Source of the DNA: an uncultured Actinomycetes bacterium
GTDB lineage: Bacteria; Actinomycetota; Actinomycetes; Nanopelagicales; Nanopelagicaceae
DNA: 6,829 bases
Direction of reading: 5' to 3'
Assembly: GCA_903892335.1 (NCBI GenBank)
Contig: CAITID010000203.1
Span: 1-6,829, forward strand
Position numbers and translations under genes: made by a program. The stretch's first letter is position 1. Each line of letters begins with the position of its first letter. Below the pieces are notes generated by a model. It made no database searches and had not been told where the DNA came from. It saw nothing but the letters and a program-made list of their open reading frames with translations. Below are positions 1-5,381 of the stretch, in pieces.

Positions 1-15
1 CTCACGTGCACTCAT
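1..15 (-). CDS. qcrB: Cytochrome bc1 complex cytochrome b subunit, first 5 codons only (partial)
   Basis: Only the start of this gene is in the window: an ATG at 15-13 read on the minus strand, giving M-S-A-R-E before the edge. The ATG overlaps the TGA stop of qcrA (ATGA arrangement, typical of translational coupling). A good ribosome binding site, GGGAGAG at 28-22, sits 6 nt upstream, inside the end of qcrA. The identity rests on context: in Actinobacteria qcrB, the membrane cytochrome b that oxidises menaquinol, directly follows qcrC and qcrA. Five residues cannot confirm it from sequence alone. Confidence 0.7.
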
Positions 16-1004
16 GATGATCTCTCCCAGTAGCTTGGTCCGACTGATTCATTAAATGGTTGCTGCGCAATCAAATATCCATCGGCATCGATAGTGATTG
101 CAAGTTGTGGCAGTGGTCGAGCAGATGGTCCAAAAATAACCATTGCTGCCCTGGTCACATCAAAGGTTGATTGATGGCATGGACAAAGTAAATGTTTGGT
201 AGTTTGTTCATACAAAGCTACTGCGCATCCCATGTGGGAGCAGATCTTAGAAAAGGCAATTATGCCTTCATGCGTCCAAGACAATCTTTCGGCATCTAAC
301 TGAAATTCTGCTGGCCGCAATCTGATTAATAGAACAGCATCTTTGCCGATATCTTCTAAAGTACGTTTTTGTCCAGGACGTAACTCTGGAAGAACTTGCG
401 CGACTGCGCCAACTTCTAAATCTGAAGCCTTAATTGGTCGATCACCTGGATCAGTTACTAAGCGAGTGCCACGTCGCCATGAGGTTGTTTCAAGTGCTTT
501 TCCAGGAAGTGGGCCAAGATCACCAAGAAGAAGAATTGGGGAAAGTCCTACTAAGCCAACTGATAATGCAAGAGTTCGCTTTATTAATGAGCGGCGACCA
601 AGACCTGCAACCTCTGATCTTTCCTTAACAGTTGTAACAAAATCTTTTCGATCTGATTCCTCTGATCGCATTTCATGACGCTCTGCGATTACTTCTGTAT
701 CTGACATTAAAGTTTTGGCCCAATGGACTGCGCCAAATCCAATACCTAGTAATGCAATTGCAAGTCCCATACCTAGGCCTAATTGGTGGGCATTAGTGTT
801 TCCTAAAATAGGTAGGAAGATAAATTGCTTGGTATCAATAAAAAGGTAGGAGTAAATAAACAAAATCGTGCCAAATGCAGAGGTTGCAAAAAGTACCGCT
901 ACCTGTTGTTCAGCGCGCTTTTCAGCAACTGGATCAGTATCTGCTTTACGGTGCACATGCGCCGGCAATCCCGGATCTGAAAGTGGCGTTAGTTCATTAC
1001 TCAT
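12..1004 (-). CDS. qcrA: Rieske iron-sulfur subunit of the cytochrome bc1 complex
   Basis: 330-residue Rieske [2Fe-2S] protein that takes electrons from menaquinol at the cytochrome b subunit and passes them to the c-type hemes of QcrC. The cluster motifs are clear: C255-S-H257-M-G-C260 and C274-P-C276-H277, with C255, H257, C274 and H277 as cluster ligands and C260/C276 as the expected disulfide. Three hydrophobic segments are visible at about 35-55, 74-94 and 143-163, the actinobacterial three-helix form. Before the third helix lies a twin-arginine-like stretch (R137-R138-S-L-I-K-R), which in this family lets Tat export the folded cluster domain while Sec inserts helices 1 and 2. The soluble cluster domain (about 170-330) would face outside. 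The ATG start is preceded by AGGGA (1017-1013), which overlaps the qcrC stop; the gap to qcrC is 11 bp. It is cotranscribed with ctaE, qcrC and qcrB. It is somewhat short for the actinobacterial family but lacks no key residue. Confidence 0.96.
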   Translation of the reverse strand: MSNELTPLSDPGLPAHVHRKADTDPVAEKRAEQQVAVLFATSAFGTILFIYSYLFIDTKQFIFLPILGNTNAHQLGLGMGLAIALLGIGFGAVHWAKTLMSDTEVIAERHEMRSEESDRKDFVTTVKERSEVAGLGRRSLIKRTLALSVGLVGLSPILLLGDLGPLPGKALETTSWRRGTRLVTDPGDRPIKASDLEVGAVAQVLPELRPGQKRTLEDIGKDAVLLIRLRPAEFQLDAERLSWTHEGIIAFSKICSHMGCAVALYEQTTKHLLCPCHQSTFDVTRAAMVIFGPSARPLPQLAITIDADGYLIAQQPFNESVGPSYWERSS

Positions 1005-1015
1005 CTAGAAATTCC

Positions 1016-1810
1016 CTATCTAGCCTTCACTGTAAGCCAAACAGCGATCGCAACCAATAAGCCAAGACCGAATGTCCAAACAAGTAAGCCTTCAGTCACT
1101 GGCCCAACTCGACCAAGGGATGCTCCACCTAAATTTGGCTCTGACTCGGCTGCTTTGATCCACTTAATAATTGATAATTTTTCCTCTGGTGTAATTGTTT
1201 TATCAGAGAAAACTGGCATTGCTTGTGGGCCTGTAATCATCGCTTCATAAATATGTTTTGGTTCTACACCCATCAAAGTAGGTGCGTACTTTCCTTGAGT
1301 TAAAGCGCCACCTTGGCCAGCAAAGTTATGACACATCGCGCAGTTGGTTCTAAATAGCTCGCCACCTTCTGCAGTATTTCCATCGCGCTCCCAAGTAATC
1401 TCCTCATTAGTAATTGAAGCTGGTCCTGGCGCTAATGAAGCAACATATGCAGCGAGTGCAGCAGTTTCCTCTTCTGTATAAAGCGGTGCCTTTCGCATGG
1501 CTTGTTGACTCATATCAGCCATTGGCATGCGTCCAGTTCCAACTTGAAAATCAACTGAAGCTGCGCCAACGCCAATTAATGATGGCGCAACTGATGCACC
1601 TTCACCATTTAAACCATGACAGGAAGAGCAACCCTTTAAAAATATCTCTTTGCCTTCAGCGATCAAAGTAGATTTTTCAGATGCTGATAACTCTGATTTC
1701 GCAGGAGCGGCAGTGGCGGCTGAAAATGTGAAACCTATGGATGCTAAGGCAATTAATAAAAGCAAAGGTGTAGCAAACTTATGGCGACGATACTTTGATA
1801 AATATTTCAC
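1016..1810 (-). CDS. qcrC: Diheme cytochrome c subunit of the cytochrome bc1 complex
   Basis: 264-residue membrane-anchored cytochrome with two CxxCH heme c sites, C61-S-S-C64-H65 and C157-A-M-C160-H161. Likely axial methionines are in G-R-M95-P-M97 and A-M198-P. A hydrophobic N-terminal segment (about 13-33, ending in an alanine-rich stretch) looks like a signal peptide or anchor, and a C-terminal helix (about 240-260) is followed by K-A-R. In Actinobacteria this fused diheme protein replaces both cytochrome c1 and soluble cytochrome c, wiring the bc1 complex directly to aa3 oxidase in a supercomplex; the lack of any separate cytochrome c gene here fits that. The start codon is GTG, chosen because it directly precedes the basic n-region of the signal sequence; a weak AGG lies about 8 nt upstream. 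It lies 8 bp after ctaE and 11 bp before qcrA, so one operon is very likely. Heme attachment outside the membrane needs cytochrome c maturation genes that are not in the window. Confidence 0.96.
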   Translation of the reverse strand: MKYLSKYRRHKFATPLLLLIALASIGFTFSAATAAPAKSELSASEKSTLIAEGKEIFLKGCSSCHGLNGEGASVAPSLIGVGAASVDFQVGTGRMPMADMSQQAMRKAPLYTEEETAALAAYVASLAPGPASITNEEITWERDGNTAEGGELFRTNCAMCHNFAGQGGALTQGKYAPTLMGVEPKHIYEAMITGPQAMPVFSDKTITPEEKLSIIKWIKAAESEPNLGGASLGRVGPVTEGLLVWTFGLGLLVAIAVWLTVKAR

Positions 1811-1818
1811 AGATATAC

Positions 1819-2445
1819 CTATTTAATTAGATAGATCGCAGAAAAAAGTGCGATCCACACGATGTCGACGAAGTGCCAGTAATAGGAAACCACGATTGCA
1901 GTTGTAGCTTGATTATGGCCAAATTTTTGTGCTCGAAATACTCTGATTAAAACTACTAAAAATGCGATCAAGCCACCGGTAACGTGTAAGCCGTGAAAAC
2001 CGGTAGTCATGTAAAAAACAGATCCATAAGCGTTAGATGAGAGCGTTAAATTCTCACCCACTAAGTGCGCGTATTCATAAACTTGTCCGCCAATAAAAAC
2101 TGATCCCATAATGAAGGTAAGTGCAAACCATTCACGCATTCCCCACTTAGAAACTTCAAGCAAGGTGCCGGTGCGACGGGCTTGAAAGCGCTCAGCGGCA
2201 AATACGCCAAACTGACATGTAATGGATGAGAGAACTAATATCGTGGTGTTGGCAGCAGCGAAGGGAATATTTAAAATCTGGGTTGATTCAAGCCAGACCG
2301 CCGGTCCTTGCACAGCTCTTGTAGTGAAATACATTGCAAAGAGTGCAGCAAAAAACATTAATTCAGATGCAAGCCAAACAATCGTTCCAACCGCTACTAG
2401 ATTCGGGCGATTAACCCGATTTACAGTGCCGGCGTATGTGGTCAT
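1819..2445 (-). CDS. ctaE: Cytochrome c oxidase (aa3) subunit III
   Basis: Subunit III of the heme-copper terminal oxidase, 208 residues from the start chosen here, with five predicted membrane helices (about 19-41, 60-80, 106-126, 145-170 and 184-206). Family hallmarks are visible: the R-P-N...G-T-I-V-W helix start, S-E28-L-M-F-F-A, F150-H-G-L-H-V, and Y-W-H-F-V-D-I-V-W (189-197). Five helices is the usual short bacterial form. The open frame extends 29 codons further upstream to a TTG at 2532, but I prefer the ATG at 2445. M-T-T-Y-A-G followed closely by N-R-P-N matches the family N-terminus. The extension resembles nothing I know and would leave only 33 bp to the divergent gene. A -10-like AATAAT lies 7 nt before this ATG. 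It is first in the ctaE-qcrC-qcrA-qcrB operon. In many Actinobacteria ctaE sits with the bc1 genes while other oxidase subunits are elsewhere, as appears to be the case here. Confidence 0.94.
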   Translation of the reverse strand: MTTYAGTVNRVNRPNLVAVGTIVWLASELMFFAALFAMYFTTRAVQGPAVWLESTQILNIPFAAANTTILVLSSITCQFGVFAAERFQARRTGTLLEVSKWGMREWFALTFIMGSVFIGGQVYEYAHLVGENLTLSSNAYGSVFYMTTGFHGLHVTGGLIAFLVVLIRVFRAQKFGHNQATTAIVVSYYWHFVDIVWIALFSAIYLIK

Positions 2446-2452
2446 ATGGGTG

Positions 2453-2483
2453 ATTATTCCCGAAATACTTCGCTTTGGCTCAA
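2453..2483 (-). promoter_or_regulatory. Candidate promoter of the ctaE-qcrCAB operon
   Basis: On the minus strand AATAAT (2458-2453) differs from the TATAAT -10 consensus only at the first base and ends 7 nt before the ATG at 2445, so transcription would start at or next to the start codon (leaderless). A possible -35, TTGAGC (2483-2478), is 19 nt upstream, longer than ideal. There is no convincing ribosome binding site close to this ATG, in keeping with a leaderless message. Pattern reading only. Confidence 0.4.
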
Positions 2484-2512
2484 TCGTAGGCCGCCCCAAA
2501 GCCTTTAACTCT

Positions 2513-2530
2513 GGGTGAAACTGATCACCC
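2513..2530. promoter_or_regulatory. 18-bp inverted repeat in the divergent control region (candidate operator)
   Basis: The sequence GGGTGA-AACTGA-TCACCC is a perfect 6-bp inverted repeat with a 6-bp spacer, a shape typical of a dimeric regulator site. A further GGGTGAT half-site occurs at 2448-2454, next to the ctaE start. The repeat centre lies about 44 bp upstream of the start of the receiver gene and about 76 bp upstream of the chosen ctaE start, so it could act on either or both promoters. The regulator is unknown. No U-rich run follows it on either strand, so a terminator is unlikely. Confidence 0.4.
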
Positions 2531-2552
2531 AAAAGAGAGATCCCTAAAAAGG

Positions 2553-2558
2553 TAGGAT
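2553..2558 (+). promoter_or_regulatory. Candidate -10 box for the receiver gene and trpD (leaderless)
   Basis: TAGGAT fits the actinobacterial TANNNT -10 pattern and ends 7 nt before the ATG at 2566, so the transcript would begin at the start codon. No clear -35 is visible at the expected distance. The same bases could instead be read as part of a weak ribosome binding site (AGGTAGG, 2550-2556), so the assignment is not certain. Confidence 0.45.
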
Positions 2559-2565
2559 TGCCCTC

Positions 2566-3000
2566 ATGAACTCTGCGAAATCGATAACTATCGCCCTCTA
2601 CTCTGATGATTCAACTGTCAGAGATAGCGTGAGGTTGGCCCTAGGAAAGTCGATCTCTGAGCAGATCAGTATCGGGGAAATAAAAGAGTTTGCCACTGCC
2701 AGCGCTTTGCGATTGCATGTGGACAGTAAGAAAAAGGTTGATTTATTTATATTAGATGGTGAAGCAGTACCTGAGGGCGGCATGGGAGTTGCCCGACAAT
2801 TAAAGGATGAACTTTTTAACTGCCCACCAGTTCTTTTGATTACAGGTCGCCTGCAAGATAACTGGCTTGCAACTTGGTCACGGGCTGAAGCGGTTGTAAC
2901 CCACCCGATAGATCCTTTTACTTTGGCAAAAAAATGTGCCGCCTTATTTGAAATCGGTTCTGATAACTCTGCTAGTACTGCTAACGCAACAGCGAATTAA
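2566..3000 (+). CDS. Stand-alone receiver-domain (response-regulator-like) protein with altered active site
   Basis: 144 residues, essentially one REC domain with no DNA-binding or enzymatic output domain. Visible pocket residues are D14 and D15 (acidic pair after the first strand), D64 (phosphoacceptor position, F-I-L-D-G) and T93 (L-I-T-G). The normally invariant lysine of the K-P motif is replaced: the matching place reads T-H113-P114-I-D-P. A Ser/Ala/Asn-rich tail of about 14 residues follows the last helix. With D64 present, phosphorylation is possible, but loss of the lysine usually weakens the conformational switch, so it may act as a pseudo-receiver or a protein-protein adaptor. No histidine kinase is nearby. 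It is divergent from ctaE and only 5 bp ahead of trpD, so it is probably cotranscribed with trpD. The ATG is supported by an adjacent -10-like box. The fold assignment is fairly secure; the function is unknown, and a link to respiration or tryptophan synthesis would be inference from position. Confidence 0.8.
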   Translation: MNSAKSITIALYSDDSTVRDSVRLALGKSISEQISIGEIKEFATASALRLHVDSKKKVDLFILDGEAVPEGGMGVARQLKDELFNCPPVLLITGRLQDNWLATWSRAEAVVTHPIDPFTLAKKCAALFEIGSDNSASTANATAN

Positions 3001-3005
3001 GTTAC

Positions 3006-4046
3006 ATGAGATGGGAGGAGATCTTCACCGCGCTCGCCAGCGGAGTTGATTTAAGTAATTCAGAAGTTACTTGGGCGATGGGCCAAATATTAGATGGCAA
3101 AGCAGATGTTGCTCAGATTAAACATTTTCTCCTGGGCTTAAAGGAGAAGGGTGAAACAGCAACTGAGGTAATGGCATTAGTCGATCAGATGCTACAGAAA
3201 TCATCATCAATTAATATCTCCGAGCGAGCAGTTGACACTGTTGGTACAGGCGGAGATGGTGCTAACACCATAAATATTTCAACAACGGCTGCGATTATTA
3301 CAAACGCAGCTGGAGCTCGCGTCGTAAAACATGGCAACCGCGCTGCCTCATCAAAATCTGGCTCAGCTGATTTATTAGAAGCACTCGGAGTTCGCATCGA
3401 TCTAACTGGCCCAGAGGTTGAAAAAATTGTGGCAAAAATTGGAATTGGTTTCTGTTTTGCGCCAATGTTTCACTCATCCATGAAACATGCCGCCGTTGCC
3501 CGCAAAGAGTTAGGCATACCAACAGTTTTTAACATTTTGGGCCCACTTTCTAATCCAGCCAAACCAAAAGCTGCAGCCATTGGTGTGGCAAAAAGTGAAT
3601 TACTGCCATTAATTTCACAAGTATTGGCAAGTCAAGGAAAAGAAGGTTTTGTTTTCCGGGGTGATGATGGCTTAGATGAAATTTCACTTTCGGGCACCAG
3701 CACTGTTTATCAGGTTACAAGTGATGGTATTCGAATGGAAAAATTTGATCCCGCTGAATTGGGTATACCAACTTCGGCAATCTCAGAGTTAATTGGGGGA
3801 GATCCGCAATTTAATGCAGAGATCACAAATCAGATATTCGCCGGAGAGTCTGGGGCACCTCGCGATGCAGTTGTATTAAACGCCGCCTTCGCAATCGCTG
3901 CTTTTAAGGCGGATTTTCACTTACCTCTTCAAACTCAAATTGCTAATGCTTATGTGCTTGCAAGCCAGGCGGTGGATTCGGGCGCTGCAACTTCAGTGTT
4001 AAAAAAATGGATTGAATTAAGTAATGAGGTTGCCAGCGCTAGATAG
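3006..4046 (+). CDS. trpD: Anthranilate phosphoribosyltransferase
   Basis: 346 residues, the normal length of a monofunctional TrpD. It transfers phosphoribose from PRPP to anthranilate, the second step of tryptophan synthesis from chorismate, in the cytoplasm. The N-terminal helical region (1-70) is followed by the PRPP-binding glycine loop G80-T-G-G-D84, N90-I-S, K108-H-G-N111 with R112, the anthranilate-site stretch H156-S-S-M-K-H161 and R166, the N176-I-L-G-P-L-S-N-P184 segment, and the Mg2+-binding D220-D-G-L-D-E225. All catalytic elements appear intact. It starts 5 bp after the receiver gene without an evident ribosome binding site, suggesting translation coupled to the upstream gene. 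Its last 8 bp overlap the 3' end of the convergent exonuclease gene. Placement of trpD divergent from ctaE-qcrCAB is an old actinobacterial arrangement; the other trp genes of the early pathway are not in this window, while trpB2 lies 2.2 kb downstream. Confidence 0.96.
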   Translation: MRWEEIFTALASGVDLSNSEVTWAMGQILDGKADVAQIKHFLLGLKEKGETATEVMALVDQMLQKSSSINISERAVDTVGTGGDGANTINISTTAAIITNAAGARVVKHGNRAASSKSGSADLLEALGVRIDLTGPEVEKIVAKIGIGFCFAPMFHSSMKHAAVARKELGIPTVFNILGPLSNPAKPKAAAIGVAKSELLPLISQVLASQGKEGFVFRGDDGLDEISLSGTSTVYQVTSDGIRMEKFDPAELGIPTSAISELIGGDPQFNAEITNQIFAGESGAPRDAVVLNAAFAIAAFKADFHLPLQTQIANAYVLASQAVDSGAATSVLKKWIELSNEVASAR

Positions 4047-4055
4047 AGGGCTGGC
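4032..4055. terminator. Possible shared hairpin at the convergent trpD / exonuclease ends
   Basis: GCCAGC (4032-4037) and GCTGGC (4050-4055) form a perfect 6-bp GC-rich stem with a 12-nt loop, and both stop codons (4044-4046 on plus, 4041-4039 on minus) fall in the loop. On the plus strand a T-rich but interrupted stretch follows (4064-4073); on the minus strand no U run follows. It could therefore be a weak terminator for trpD at best, or a 3'-end stabilising structure for both transcripts. Confidence 0.35.
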
Positions 4056-4674
4056 CGTAGAACTTCTTGTTTTGAATTCGTTTAGCATTTTTTGCAAAAT
4101 CAAATAACTTTTCCTCTGTATTTATATTCATACTGCCCAATCTTTCTAGAAGCCCATGCAGTACCTCAGTTGTCGCCTTGGCATCATCTAAGGCGCGATG
4201 ATTTGGGTCAACGTCGGTGCCAAAAAATTGTGCCAAGGTCGATAATTTACAATTGGGCACCTCATCTAATGAGAGCACCTGTCTTGCAATTGTGACGGTA
4301 TCAAGTGTCTTGTAATTTGGCCATGGCAGATCAATCGCTTCAGCTGCGCTCTTTAAAAAGGAGAGATCAAAGGGTGCATTATGGGCAACCAAGATTATCT
4401 CTTCATGATTTCCAACGAAATCAAAAAATAATGGCAAGGCTTCATCAATAATTGGCGCATTCGCCAGCATTAAATCAGTTATCCCCGTCAGATCGGTTAT
4501 GTATTGCGGGATTGGTAGCAGGGGATTAACGAAACTTTCAAAAATGCCTTGCAGCACACCGCCTTTAACTTTAATTGCGCCGATTTCAGTAATGGCGCTT
4601 CCACTCTTAGGAGATGGTCCAGTTGTTTCTAAATCAACTATAACGAAGGTACTTTGACTTAATTCGATGCTCAC
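4039..4674 (-). CDS. DnaQ-like DEDDh 3'-5' exonuclease
   Basis: 211-residue exonuclease of the DnaQ/epsilon family, which removes nucleotides from 3' ends using two metal ions. All five signature residues are present: D14 and E16 in V-D-L-E-T-T-G, D103 in H-N-A-P-F-D, and H159 with D164 in H-R-A-L-D-D-A, the h-type ExoIII motif. The family core covers about 8-175, and a short basic tail ends at residue 211. Many actinobacterial relatives are longer and carry a UvrC-like GIY-YIG domain after the exonuclease; nothing of that kind remains here. It could be a proofreading subunit, an RNase T-like enzyme or a repair nuclease; sequence alone does not decide. The start is GTG at 4674, with TAAGAT 6 nt upstream and no ribosome binding site, so translation is probably leaderless. 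It follows marC by 33 bp on the same strand, and its 3' end overlaps that of trpD by 8 bp. Confidence 0.9.
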   Translation of the reverse strand: MSIELSQSTFVIVDLETTGPSPKSGSAITEIGAIKVKGGVLQGIFESFVNPLLPIPQYITDLTGITDLMLANAPIIDEALPLFFDFVGNHEEIILVAHNAPFDLSFLKSAAEAIDLPWPNYKTLDTVTIARQVLSLDEVPNCKLSTLAQFFGTDVDPNHRALDDAKATTEVLHGLLERLGSMNINTEEKLFDFAKNAKRIQNKKFYGQPSI

Positions 4675-4680
4675 TTGTGG

Positions 4681-4686
4681 ATCTTA
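4681..4686 (-). promoter_or_regulatory. Candidate -10 box for the exonuclease gene (leaderless)
   Basis: TAAGAT on the minus strand is close to the TATAAT consensus and lies 6 nt before the GTG start at 4674, so the message would begin at that G. It lies in the 33-bp gap after marC, which suggests that the exonuclease gene can be transcribed independently of marC. No good -35 is seen at 16-19 nt. Confidence 0.5.
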
Positions 4687-4707
4687 TTTCAAGCAACTGA
4701 CAATGAG

Positions 4708-5325
4708 TTAGAGAAAGTACGCTTTAATTGATGCAACAATCATTTCCACTGCAATTGCAGCAAGAAGTAAACCCGCTATTTTTGCTACTAAATCAACGCC
4801 AGCATCTTTGATTACCTTTAGGATCTTGGTTGAATACATCAAGGTGAGTCCAATTAAAATATGAACCACAATAATGGCAATAAACAATGCACTAACTTGA
4901 CCCCAATTTTCGGCATTCTGTACGAAGAGCATCGTCGTAACGATCGCGCCAGGTCCTGCAAGTAAAGGTGTACCAAGTGGCACCAACGCAACATTTTTAC
5001 TAGTGCCAGGTTTTTCCTCCGGTGCGTACCCAGTAAGTAAACCAAGTGCGGTAATTAACAAGAGCAAACCACCAGCTCCTTGTAGAGAGGCAAAAGAAAT
5101 ATTTAAGTAACCGAGTAGAAGATTGCCAAATATGGCAAAGGAAATGATCACCAAAAGTGAGATAAACGCACCCTGCCATGCCATCCGACGCTTGCGCTTC
5201 TCACTCTCACCAGCCGTTAAGCCAAGAAATATCGGTGTCGCACCTGGCGGATCCAGGATTACGAAAAGGGTGACAAATGCTTGAGCGCCGAAAGTTAATG
5301 CAGATAACGTGGCGATTTGATCCAT
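4708..5325 (-). CDS. MarC-family integral membrane protein
   Basis: 205-residue membrane protein of the MarC (UPF0056) family, with about six hydrophobic helices at roughly 8-30, 50-70, 80-99, 116-136, 144-165 and 182-203. Two family signatures are visible: D25-P-P-G-A-T-P-I-F near the end of helix 1, and P116-L-G-T-P-L-L-A-G-P-G-A-I in helix 4, related by the internal duplication typical of this family. A basic loop (K43-R-K-R-R) lies between helices 1 and 2. The role is not established. The family was named after the E. coli mar locus, but a part in antibiotic resistance has not held up; a transporter-like function is often assumed because of the fold. The ATG start has TAGAGT 6 nt upstream. 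It is divergent from the phosphatidyltransferase gene and upstream of the exonuclease gene on the same strand. Confidence 0.9.
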   Translation of the reverse strand: MDQIATLSALTFGAQAFVTLFVILDPPGATPIFLGLTAGESEKRKRRMAWQGAFISLLVIISFAIFGNLLLGYLNISFASLQGAGGLLLLITALGLLTGYAPEEKPGTSKNVALVPLGTPLLAGPGAIVTTMLFVQNAENWGQVSALFIAIIVVHILIGLTLMYSTKILKVIKDAGVDLVAKIAGLLLAAIAVEMIVASIKAYFL

Positions 5326-5329
5326 AGCG

Positions 5330-5362
5330 CAACTCTAACCTACTTTAATCTCATGAGAGTTG
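5330..5362. repeat. Inverted repeat and palindrome in the marC / phosphatidyltransferase gap
   Basis: CAACTCT (5330-5336) and AGAGTTG (5356-5362) are exact reverse complements separated by 19 bp. Inside this span TCTCATGAGA (5349-5358) is a perfect 10-bp palindrome that overlaps the right arm. The 56-bp gap must hold both divergent promoters, so these elements could be regulator sites, but short repeats of this size can arise by chance. Confidence 0.3.
5332..5337 (-). promoter_or_regulatory. Candidate -10 box for marC-family gene (leaderless)
   Basis: TAGAGT on the minus strand fits TANNNT and lies 6 nt before the ATG at 5325, matching the layout seen ahead of the exonuclease gene. No separate ribosome binding site is visible between it and the start. 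The box overlaps one arm (5330-5336) of an inverted repeat whose other arm is at 5356-5362. Confidence 0.42.
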
Positions 5363-5381
5363 AGTTTTACGTAGTGGTTAT

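Noticed and set aside
343..678. Plus-strand open frame of 111 codons opposite qcrA
   Set aside because: It is antisense to a gene with complete Rieske motifs and has no recognisable domain; it is a by-product of the codon pattern of the opposite strand.
2222..2518. Plus-strand open frame of 98 codons opposite the start of ctaE
   Set aside because: It lies opposite conserved subunit III helices, shows no family features and crosses the divergent control region.
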